Shown here: positions 16,236 to 23,492 of the stretch, in pieces | Layout: each line of letters begins with the position of its first letter | How positions within the stretch are numbered: position 1 is the stretch's first letter | From: Pseudomonas turukhanskensis | GTDB lineage: Bacteria; Pseudomonadota; Gammaproteobacteria; Pseudomonadales; Pseudomonadaceae | Reading direction: 5' to 3' | Assembly (NCBI RefSeq): GCF_027922365.1 | Contig: NZ_BSFN01000010.1 | Span: 116,221-180,220 of the forward strand | DNA length: 64,000 nt | The notes under the pieces: generated by a model | The model's database searches: none | Seen by the model: only the letters and a program-made list of their open reading frames with translations | Told to the model about the DNA's origin: nothing | Translations under genes and position numbers: made by a program

Positions 16236-17377
16236 GGTTTTACCTGCGCCAGGTGGTTGAGCAACCGTTGGCCTTCGGCACCATTGAACCAGTGCAGATG
16301 GCCGATCAGGTAGGCGTTGTAGGCGATATCGGCACTGCTGACGGACTGCACCACACCGGCGAAATAGGCGATTTCAGAGACGGCGAAATCGATATGTACC
16401 AATGGCAACAGCGCCGTCAGCGTGTGCAGCTCGGTGGCGCTCAGCGGTTTTACTGCGTGGTAGCCGGCCAGCAGTGCATCCACGGCATCAAGGTCTGCCG
16501 GGGCTGAGCCGCCGCTGTCCAGGTCCAGCCACGGCACCGCGTTACGTTCGATGGCAGTGGCCAGATCGAACAACGCAAACGTGCGGTCAGCCAGGCCGAA
16601 ATCGAGCACGCTGCTCACCACGGCTGTGCTGCTATCATCACTCCACAGCAGGTTGGAGGCGTGCCAGTCGTTGTGGGTCCAGAGTGCCGGCTGCTGTTTG
16701 AGTAACGGCAGTAGCTCGGCGTGGTAGGGCAACAGCAGGTTGGACAGCTGTGCGTGCCAGTCCTTGTCTTGCAGGTACGTGCCCAGCGCACTGTCGGCTT
16801 GAGCCGCAGCGGTGATGGCCGCGAGCGGGTCCTCTTGCTCGATCAGCTTGGCGTTGATCACCAAAACCGGCGTTTGCCGCGCAGGCGCCTGGTAACCAGC
16901 TGCCGCGTTATGCAACTGGGCCAAGGCACGGCCAGCGGCGTGGGCGTGGTGCACGCTCTGAAACGGCGTCCACGACAACGCGTCGCGGTACAGGTCTACG
17001 CCAGCGGCAACCCGGTGAATTTCGTAGGTCCACTCATCCTGAACGGTCGCGGTGCGGCCGTGGCGATTGCTTACCACGGCAGCCACTGGGGCGCCCTGGG
17101 CATGCAAGTGGGCGAGCAAGCGGTGTTCTTCTTCGAGCCACGCCGCTTGGCGTACCTGTTGGTGATGGCGTTTGACGAACAGCGTGCCGGTGCTGGTGGT
17201 AATCAGCCCGGCAGCGGAAAACGGCCGCGGGCTGTGCCAATGCAGGCTGTGCAACACGCCCAGATGCGGGTACTCCAGCAGCAGGCGCTCCACATCGGCT
17301 TCACGCAGCGCTGGCCAATCGGCAGCCACGGGGTCTTTGGTCAGGCCGTGGGCGGTTCGTAGGGGTGTATTGCTCAT
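16232..17377 (-). CDS. APH-fold small-molecule kinase (phosphotransferase family)
   Basis: 381 residues. Catalytic loop HNDWHASNLLW (about 237-247, the HxDxxxxN of aminoglycoside/choline/thiamine kinases) and metal-binding LDFGLAD about 20 residues later. The N-lobe has GTLFVKRHH with the ATP-binding Lys. Cytosolic. Start shares one base with the upstream stop (TAATG). ThiK thiamine kinase and homoserine kinase II belong to this fold, so phosphorylation of an imported alcohol (trapping it in the cell) is the natural role; the actual substrate is unknown. Confidence 0.82.
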   Translation of the reverse strand: MSNTPLRTAHGLTKDPVAADWPALREADVERLLLEYPHLGVLHSLHWHSPRPFSAAGLITTSTGTLFVKRHHQQVRQAAWLEEEHRLLAHLHAQGAPVAAVVSNRHGRTATVQDEWTYEIHRVAAGVDLYRDALSWTPFQSVHHAHAAGRALAQLHNAAAGYQAPARQTPVLVINAKLIEQEDPLAAITAAAQADSALGTYLQDKDWHAQLSNLLLPYHAELLPLLKQQPALWTHNDWHASNLLWSDDSSTAVVSSVLDFGLADRTFALFDLATAIERNAVPWLDLDSGGSAPADLDAVDALLAGYHAVKPLSATELHTLTALLPLVHIDFAVSEIAYFAGVVQSVSSADIAYNAYLIGHLHWFNGAEGQRLLNHLAQVKP

Positions 17378-18297
17378 TACTGCACCGACTCGGGAAGGAA
17401 GGCGTTGCTGGTAGCGCCGCGCCAGATCTCGGGATTATCCAGCACACGGTGCTGATGCAGCCATTGCGCATAACCGGCCACCAGCGGCTCGCGCTGTTCG
17501 CCCCACTGGCCGTTGTGCAGCCAGCTCGGGGCAATGGCGTGCAGTGAAGCGCTAAGCAGCTCTGCCGGGAAGTAAGGCGTTACGCTTTCGTAAGCTTGCA
17601 GGGCGCTATCCGGGTCCTGCGCCACGGCGAGAAAACCACGGGCGGTGGCGGCAAGAAAATCACGCACCACCTCGGGTTTTGCGCTCAGGGTTTGTTCGTG
17701 GGCACCGAGCAGATAGCTGTGATAGGCCGGCGCGCCGATGCTGTCGACCGGCAATACCACGCGCCGCTCGCTGGCAATGGTGCTGGGCATCAAGGCTTCC
17801 CACGCCCAGTAGCCGCCGAAACTGGCGTCGGCAATGCCATCGGCCAGCTGGTCGGGGCGCAGTTCGCGCACGCCGCTGTCCACCAGAATCACCGCGTCCG
17901 GGTCACCGCCATCGGTGCTCACCAGGTGGCGCACCATGGCCAGGCCGCGTGGCGTCGGGTTAAGCGCCAGGCGTTTGCCTTGCAGATCGCGGGGGCGGCG
18001 GATGCCGGTGTCGGTCAGGGTCTGAATCGACTCCAGGCCGCCATGGTTGATGGCAGCGATGCCTTGCAGCGGTTGGCCCAGGCCACGGCGCACCAGCAGA
18101 CGGTTGCTGGGGAACACACCGAAATCGGCGGCGCCGTTGAGCAGGTGTTCCAGGGTGTCGCCACGGTAGGGGTCATGCACCACCAGCTCCACATCAAGGC
18201 CCAGTTCCTGATACCAGCCGCGTTCACGGGCCAGATAGAAGCCCGCCGAGTTGGGCCAGGGGTGGAAGTATTCAAGCATTACCCGAACAGCATTCAT
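17377..18297 (-). CDS. NMT1/THI5-like binding protein without signal peptide
   Basis: 306 residues. Periplasmic-binding-protein fold of the NMT1/THI5/SsuA/ThiY type: GFYLARERGWYQELGLDVEL (about 18-37) and NGAADFGVFPSNRLLVRRG (about 53-71). The start at 18297 has GGAG upstream, and the protein begins directly with the first beta strand (MNAVRVMLEYFHPWPNSAG), so there is no export signal. No permease gene accompanies it. It may therefore be a cytosolic ligand-binding protein or an enzyme like THI5 HMP-P synthase. First gene of the three-gene unit with the kinase and sulfurtransferase. Confidence 0.8.
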   Translation of the reverse strand: MNAVRVMLEYFHPWPNSAGFYLARERGWYQELGLDVELVVHDPYRGDTLEHLLNGAADFGVFPSNRLLVRRGLGQPLQGIAAINHGGLESIQTLTDTGIRRPRDLQGKRLALNPTPRGLAMVRHLVSTDGGDPDAVILVDSGVRELRPDQLADGIADASFGGYWAWEALMPSTIASERRVVLPVDSIGAPAYHSYLLGAHEQTLSAKPEVVRDFLAATARGFLAVAQDPDSALQAYESVTPYFPAELLSASLHAIAPSWLHNGQWGEQREPLVAGYAQWLHQHRVLDNPEIWRGATSNAFLPESVQ

Positions 18298-18375
18298 TGC
18301 GACGTACTCCAGTCAGGCCGACGTGTGGGGCCTGACGTCTCGTTTTTGATGCTGCGGATTTAAAGCGTTTCAATC

Positions 18376-18387
18376 TGGTATATACCA
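18376..18387. promoter_or_regulatory. Perfect dyad TGGTATATACCA, probable UTRA-GntR operator
   Basis: Twelve-base perfect palindrome in the 347-bp divergent region between the NMT1-like gene (start 18297) and the ABC transporter (start 18645). It matches the TGGTATAnACCA type bound by HutC/UTRA-subfamily GntR repressors; the one such regulator in the window is encoded at 9449-10180. Confidence 0.55.
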
Positions 18388-18449
18388 ATATCGTTTGCGG
18401 CTATGTTTATGCCTTTTTGTTCTTTAAATCTGCCCTGTAAGGCGTAGGG

Positions 18450-18474
18450 CGAATATCCGTCCCGCGGATATCCG
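18450..18474. promoter_or_regulatory. Inverted repeat CGAATATCCG-N5-CGGATATCCG
   Basis: 10-bp arms with one mismatch; a further GGATATCG lies about 30 bp downstream. Possible second operator in the divergent promoter region. Nothing else recognisable between 18475 and 18644 except A+T-rich DNA at 18543-18600 likely holding the ABC operon promoter. Confidence 0.4.
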
Positions 18475-18644
18475 CCGTCTGCACCATGGCATCGGAGGAT
18501 ATCGTTTTGGCCGATAGTCGCCCTAAGTCTCGAGTTCTTGATCTATTCATATTCGAATCCGTTATTTATTTTTATTCCATCAGACTCATACGCTATATCA
18601 AACGCGCCGCCATTCGGCGCTTCGATTGATTGTTTGAGACCCCC

Positions 18645-20186
18645 ATGAATCTGCCTTCCACCGCTCTGGTCAGCACCCGCTCGCTGGGCAAGTCCTTTGG
18701 CGCCAGCCCGGTGTTACAGGGCATCGATCTGGACCTGTATCCCGGCGAAGTGGTGGCCTTGCTCGGTGCCAATGGCGCGGGCAAATCCACCCTGGTGAAA
18801 GTACTCGCCGGCAGCCACGGCCATGACGCTGGCGAACTGTGGGTGCAGGGCAGGGCGGTGCGTTTTACCTCCCCCCATGAAGCACGCCGGGCCGGCATCG
18901 TAGCCGTGCATCAACATGCCGAAGAGGCCTTGGTGCCGGGTTTTAGCGTGGCGGAAAACCTGGTGCTAGACGAACTCTGCCAACCCGGTGGCACCCTGTG
19001 GAGCAACCCCAAACGGGTACAGGAGCGCGCCGCGCAGATTGCCGCCGACCTGGAGTTGCGCCTGCCGTTGCAGGCCAGCATCGACAGCCTGGGCAGTGCC
19101 GAACGCCAGTTGGTGGTATTGGCCCGCACCCTGGCGTTGCAGCCCAAGGTGTTGGTGCTGGACGAGCCCACCGCGTCACTTTCTGCCAGCGAAGCCGAGC
19201 GTCTGTTTGGCTTGATCGACAGCCTACGCGAGCGCGGCGTGGCGATTGTGTATATCTCCCATCGCTTGTCGGACCTGGCGCGCATCGCCGACCGCGCCAT
19301 CGTGCTGCGCGACGGTCGCCTGGCCGGGGAGTTCCCGGCGCCACTGGATGTGCCGGCAGCGTTGGTCGCCATGCTGGGCAGCAGCCTGGCGCCGTTGGTG
19401 GAAGGCGCCGCAGAGCAGGGCGCCGAAGTATTGCGCGGCCGTGGTGTGCAACTGACTGCGCGCAGTCAGCCATTTGATTTCAGCCTGCATCAGGGCGAAG
19501 TGGTGGCGTTGACCGGTCTGCTCGGTGCCGGCAAAACCGAGATTGCCGAGGTGTTGTTCGGCTTGCGCCGCCCCCATGCCGGCACGCTTGATTTGGACGG
19601 TCAGCCCTGGCAACCGACGTCGCCGCGAGCGGCCATTGCCGGCGGCGTTTTCATGGCGGCTGAAGACCGCTCGCGGGATTCCCTGGTGCCCGGTTTTTCC
19701 CTGGCGCGCACCCTGACCTTGCCGTTTATGCAGCGCTTCAGCCGTGGCGGTTTCATCCGCCGCGACGCCGAACGGGCCGCCGTGGCTGAGCAGGTTCAGC
19801 ACCTGGGTATCAAGTGCGAAGGCCTGGAGGTGGCGATGGACACCTTGTCCGGCGGCAACCAGCAAAAAGTGGTGCTTGGCCGTTGGCTGCTGGGCAATGG
19901 CCGCCTGCTGATTCTCGACGAACCCTTTCAAGGCGTGGACATCCGCGCCCGCCGCGAAATCGGTGCCCGTATTCGTGCCAGTGCCGGCCAACGCGCCACG
20001 CTGGTGATCTGCTCCGACCCCGACGAAGCCCTGGAAATCGCCGACCGCATTCTGGTGGTCCGCGACTTCAGCGTAGTGGCTGGCTACCCCCGTCCCGGGC
20101 TGAAACGCGACGACCTGGTGGCGCAAATCGCCGGTATTACCGCACCTTCCTTAACCACACAGCGCCAAGGAGTTGCGTGTGCCTGA
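18645..20186 (+). CDS. Ribose-type ABC transporter, duplicated ATPase subunit
   Basis: 513 residues with two ABC cassettes: Walker A GANGAGKST (about 42-50) and a degenerate second GLLGAGKTE (about 290-298); signatures LGSAERQLVVLARTL (degenerate) and LSGGNQQKVVLGRWLL (canonical, second half), as in RbsA/MglA. Powers import with the permease and binding protein that follow. I use the ATG at 18645 rather than an in-frame TTG 15 nt upstream. Member of the CUT2 class that carries monosaccharides, autoinducer-2, nucleosides and some vitamins. Confidence 0.9.
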   Translation: MNLPSTALVSTRSLGKSFGASPVLQGIDLDLYPGEVVALLGANGAGKSTLVKVLAGSHGHDAGELWVQGRAVRFTSPHEARRAGIVAVHQHAEEALVPGFSVAENLVLDELCQPGGTLWSNPKRVQERAAQIAADLELRLPLQASIDSLGSAERQLVVLARTLALQPKVLVLDEPTASLSASEAERLFGLIDSLRERGVAIVYISHRLSDLARIADRAIVLRDGRLAGEFPAPLDVPAALVAMLGSSLAPLVEGAAEQGAEVLRGRGVQLTARSQPFDFSLHQGEVVALTGLLGAGKTEIAEVLFGLRRPHAGTLDLDGQPWQPTSPRAAIAGGVFMAAEDRSRDSLVPGFSLARTLTLPFMQRFSRGGFIRRDAERAAVAEQVQHLGIKCEGLEVAMDTLSGGNQQKVVLGRWLLGNGRLLILDEPFQGVDIRARREIGARIRASAGQRATLVICSDPDEALEIADRILVVRDFSVVAGYPRPGLKRDDLVAQIAGITAPSLTTQRQGVACA

Positions 20187-21189
20187 ATCGATTTCTTCCA
20201 ACCCGCCGGCAACCTGGCTGCGCCTGGCCATTCACTACGGGTTGCTGCTCGTACTGGCGCTGGTCGTGGTGCTATTCGCCGTGTTGGAACCGGCGTTTTT
20301 GCGCGTGGGTAACCTGTTTATCATTTTGCAGTCGGTGTCCATCGTCGCGCTGCTGGCCCTGGGCGTGACGCTGACCATGGCGGTCGGCGGCCTCGACCTG
20401 TCCATCGGCGCAGTGGCCGCCATGAGTTTGATGTGCGCCAGTTACGTGATGGTGGTGCTCGGCTGGGGCCCGCTGCCGGCCGTGCTGATCAGCCTTGGCT
20501 GCGGTGCGTTGGTGGGCTTGCTCAACGGTTTTCTCATTGTGCGCATGGGCGTGCCGGACATTCTCGCCACCCTGGGCAGCATGTTTCTGGTGATTGGTTT
20601 GCAGTTGATTCCCACCGGCGGCCGTTCGATTGCCGTGGGCATGACTTTGCCCAACGGCGATGAGGCCATCGGCAGTTTCAGCAGCGCGTTTCTGGCCCTG
20701 GGCCGCGCCCGTTTGTGGGACACCGTGCCGGTTCCGGTGGTGGTGATGGCGGTGATTGCGGTGCTGGTCTGGGCGTTTCTCGAACGCACCCGGTTTGGTC
20801 GCGTGCTCTACGCCATCGGCGGCAACGAGCGCGCCGCGCGCCTGGCAGGGGCGCCGGTGCAGCGCTACAAATTTCTCGCTTACGTGTTGTCAGCGGTGCT
20901 TGCGTCCCTGGGCGGTTTGCTGTTGGCCGCGCGCCTAGGCCGTGGCGATGTGAGTTCCGGCAACGGCCTGGTGCTCGACGCTCTGGGCGCCGCGCTGATT
21001 GGCTTTGCTGTGCTCGGCGCGCGCAAACCCAATGCCTTCGGCACGCTGGTGGGCGCCTTGCTGGTGGCCACGTTGCTCAACGGCCTGACCATGCTTAATG
21101 CGCCGTACTACGCACAAGATTTCGTCAAAGGCACCGTGCTGGTTCTGGCCTTGATGTTCACCTTTGGTCTGGCGCCCAAGAGCCGCTAA
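20179..21189 (+). CDS. Ribose-type ABC transporter permease
   Basis: 336 residues with eight to ten membrane segments and the CUT2 motifs GGLDLSIGAVAAMS (about 73-86) and AIGGNERAARLAGAPVQRYK (about 213-232). GTG start at 20179 preceded by AAGGAG and overlapping the ATPase stop by 8 nt. Forms the channel of the importer. Confidence 0.88.
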   Translation: MPESISSNPPATWLRLAIHYGLLLVLALVVVLFAVLEPAFLRVGNLFIILQSVSIVALLALGVTLTMAVGGLDLSIGAVAAMSLMCASYVMVVLGWGPLPAVLISLGCGALVGLLNGFLIVRMGVPDILATLGSMFLVIGLQLIPTGGRSIAVGMTLPNGDEAIGSFSSAFLALGRARLWDTVPVPVVVMAVIAVLVWAFLERTRFGRVLYAIGGNERAARLAGAPVQRYKFLAYVLSAVLASLGGLLLAARLGRGDVSSGNGLVLDALGAALIGFAVLGARKPNAFGTLVGALLVATLLNGLTMLNAPYYAQDFVKGTVLVLALMFTFGLAPKSR

Positions 21190-21226
21190 CACCAGCCAAC
21201 CTCATTTCTACAGAAGGATTTAAGTG

Positions 21227-22270
21227 ATGCGAGCCGTAATCCGCACCTTGTTGAGCGCCACCCTGGCGCTGTCGTTGGCTGGCGCTGTGCAGGCCGCCGG
21301 TATTGCCGGCGCGCCGGCGCCATTCGATAAAGGCGGGGTCAAAATCGCCCTGGTTGGTTACCTGTTTTCCGGTGATTTCCCCGAGGCGTATCTGCGCGGG
21401 GTAGAAAAACAAGCCAAAGCCCTGGACGTCGACCTGCGCCTGTTCGACGCCCGCCAGCAGGCGGCCACCCAGCGCGAAATGCTTGAGCAAGCCATCGACC
21501 TGGGCGTAGACGGCATCATTGTGCAGCTGGGCCTGGCTGAAACCCTCAAAGACACCGTCGACAAAGCGGTGGCCAAAGGCATCAAGGTGGTGGCGTTCGA
21601 CATCGACCTGGGCAACCCCAAGGTCACCCAGATCGAGCAGGACCACCATGAACTGGCCCGCCTTGCGCTGGGCCAGGCGCTGAAAGACAACGGCACCAGT
21701 TTCCAGGCCGGCTATGTGTTTATCGGCGGCTTTACGCCGATGGAGCGCCGCGACGAAATCTGGCGGGAAGTGAAGGCTGCCAACCCCGGCATCATTGAAA
21801 AAGCCCGCTTCGGCACGCTCAACCCGCCCATTGCCAACTCGGTCGCCGACCAGGCCAGCGCGGTGCTGCGCGCCAACCCCGACCTGAAGGTGATTTTTGC
21901 CCCGTTCGACGAATTCGCCAAAGGCGCCAAGATCGCCGTGGACGAAGCAGGTTTGAACAAGCAGGTGAAGATCTACAGCGCCGACATTTCCACCGCCGAT
22001 ATCCAGATCATGAAAGAGCCCGACAGCGCCTGGGCCGCCACCGCAGCCATCAACCCGGAAGTGGCCGGGGCGATCAGCGTGCGCAGCCTGGCCTTGCGGA
22101 TTGCCGGGGAAAATCCGGGCGAGCATGTACTGGTGCCGCCGACGCTGATTACCCGTCAGCAGTTGCTGGATCTGGACGTAAAAAACGTCCGCGATCTGGC
22201 GCAGAAAGTACCGGCATTTGGTGATGCGGCGGGTGTGGCGCAGGCGCCGTGGATTCCCGTGGCCAAATAG
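21227..22270 (+). CDS. Ribose-type ABC transporter periplasmic binding protein
   Basis: 347 residues. Signal peptide (about 1-24, ending AGAVQA), then a type I periplasmic-binding fold with VKIALVGYLFSGDFPEAYLRG and DARQQAATQREMLEQAIDLGVDGIIV, and the hinge-region FDIDLGNPKV. ATG at 21227 after AGAAGGA; an overlapping GTG 3 nt earlier is possible. The ligand pocket cannot be read by eye; context suggests a nucleoside-like or vitamin-like compound. Confidence 0.88.
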   Translation: MRAVIRTLLSATLALSLAGAVQAAGIAGAPAPFDKGGVKIALVGYLFSGDFPEAYLRGVEKQAKALDVDLRLFDARQQAATQREMLEQAIDLGVDGIIVQLGLAETLKDTVDKAVAKGIKVVAFDIDLGNPKVTQIEQDHHELARLALGQALKDNGTSFQAGYVFIGGFTPMERRDEIWREVKAANPGIIEKARFGTLNPPIANSVADQASAVLRANPDLKVIFAPFDEFAKGAKIAVDEAGLNKQVKIYSADISTADIQIMKEPDSAWAATAAINPEVAGAISVRSLALRIAGENPGEHVLVPPTLITRQQLLDLDVKNVRDLAQKVPAFGDAAGVAQAPWIPVAK

Positions 22271-22293
22271 CCAACACAGCCCGCTCCGCTTTC

Positions 22294-22359
22294 GTAGGGT
22301 GTGCTCCGCGCACCGTTGCGTTCGCCCAGGAATCGCTTGGTGCGCGGAGCACACCCTAC
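22294..22359. repeat. GTAGGGTG palindromic repeat, complete inverted pair
   Basis: 21-bp arms 22294-22314 and 22339-22359, perfect inverse complements (GTAGGGTGTGCTCCGCGCAC...), 24-nt loop. Between the binding-protein gene and the molybdopterin oxidoreductase gene; the latter's ribosome site begins immediately after it. Confidence 0.88.
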
Positions 22360-22372
22360 GAGAGGCAACCGA

Positions 22373-23041
22373 GTGAAAAACAATAAAGCCGCGCGCCTGC
22401 AAAAGGCCCGGCCCATTATCAGTGACCCCGCCCACGGCAAGCGCTTGCCGCCCGGACAGATTCTGACCGAGCGCTTTCCGATTCTGCATGAAGGGGAAGT
22501 ACCGCAGTACGACCTGGCCAATTGGGCGCTGACGTTCGACGGCTTTGGCACCGCGCCACTGAGCCTGAGCTACGACGACTTACTGAAGCTGCCGCAGACC
22601 CAGGTGCAGTGCGATATTCACTGCGTAACGCGTTGGTCCAAGTTCGACACCCGCTGGTATGGCGTGCACCTGCGCGATGTGCTGGCGGCATTGCACATCG
22701 AGCCTGCGGGCCGCTTTGTGATGGCCCATGCCGATAGTGACTACCAGACCAATGTGCGCCTGGAAGATTTGCTTCTGCCCGACAGTGTGTTGGCCCTGGG
22801 TTACGACGATAAGCCGCTCACGCCACAACACGGCTGGCCGCTGCGTTTATTGGTGGCCGGGCGGTATTTCTGGAAGAGCGCCAAGTGGCTTCGGCGCCTG
22901 GAATTTACCGACGTGGAAACACCGGGCTTTTGGGAGCGCAACGGCTTTCACCTGCATGCCGATCCGTTTAGCGAACAGCGTTTTTCCGGCGAGGCGTTGG
23001 ATATCCCCGAGGACGAATGGGAGCGCAAGGCGTTCGACTGA
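22373..23041 (+). CDS. Cytosolic sulfite-oxidase-like molybdopterin oxidoreductase
   Basis: 222 residues from GTG, preceded by GAGAGG. Single oxidoreductase molybdopterin-binding domain: QCDIHCVTRWSKFDTRWYGV holds the Cys that would ligate Mo, followed by HADSDYQTNVRLEDLL and PLRLLVAGRYFWKSAKWLR. Tat signal is absent, unlike MsrP (YedY), so it is probably the short cytosolic family. Substrate unknown; sulfoxide, sulfite or N-oxide chemistry is usual for the fold. Fourth gene of the ABC operon and closed by a strong terminator at 23059. Confidence 0.82.
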   Translation: MKNNKAARLQKARPIISDPAHGKRLPPGQILTERFPILHEGEVPQYDLANWALTFDGFGTAPLSLSYDDLLKLPQTQVQCDIHCVTRWSKFDTRWYGVHLRDVLAALHIEPAGRFVMAHADSDYQTNVRLEDLLLPDSVLALGYDDKPLTPQHGWPLRLLVAGRYFWKSAKWLRRLEFTDVETPGFWERNGFHLHADPFSEQRFSGEALDIPEDEWERKAFD

Positions 23042-23058
23042 CTGAGTGTTTGAACGTC

Positions 23059-23099
23059 AAAAGCATCGAGGCTTCAGCCTCGATGCTTTTGGTTTTTTT
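23059..23099 (+). terminator. Strong intrinsic terminator after the ABC/oxidoreductase operon
   Basis: AAAAGCATCGAGGC-TTCA-GCCTCGATGCTTTT, 14-bp perfect stem, followed by GGTTTTTTT. Confidence 0.9.
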
Positions 23100-23120
23100 A
23101 TCCCAGGAAACCTACTTCAG

Positions 23121-23138
23121 GTGTTGCTCCAGCAACAC
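23121..23138. promoter_or_regulatory. Perfect dyad GTGTTGC-N4-GCAACAC upstream of TonB receptor
   Basis: Seven-base perfect arms around TCCA; third instance of the site found at msuE. I found no -24/-12 promoter between it and the receptor gene. The rest of the 23139-23480 gap shows an A+T-rich segment (23160-23215) and a hairpin around GGCCCGTTTTTACGGGTC but no gene. Confidence 0.5.
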
Positions 23139-23492
23139 TCGCTGCTGCCCCAGAAACAACTTTTACTTATTACGTTTAGATTTCTTATCGCGATATAACC
23201 TAAGCATTATTGGGTATTTTGCCCGTTCGTCACCCTCGTCTAGGATCGCCCACAGGAACCCTATCGGGGCATGGATGCCCACCAAATTACCCAAGAGTTC
23301 GAGCCGCAGCGTTGCAAACGCCGGACTCGAAACGTACTGCCAGGGTTACCCGAAATTCACCGCTTCAGTGCTTGGGCCCGTTTTTACGGGTCGCGGTTTC
23401 TTTCGGCCTGAATAAAGCCATTAACACACTAGCCAGAACGACCACGCCATAACCAAAGGGCCCGTTCATAAGTGCGCCAGGGAGTAGTTCGC

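Noticed and set aside
18298..18644. TPP or FMN riboswitch upstream of the vitamin-like transporter genes
   Set aside because: I looked for the TPP core (CTGAGA with the later conserved ACC/GATC segments) and the RFN pattern here and at 15225-15356 and found neither.
21158..22489. Minus-strand frame opposite the ABC binding-protein gene
   Set aside because: Antisense artefact that even runs through the palindromic repeat.
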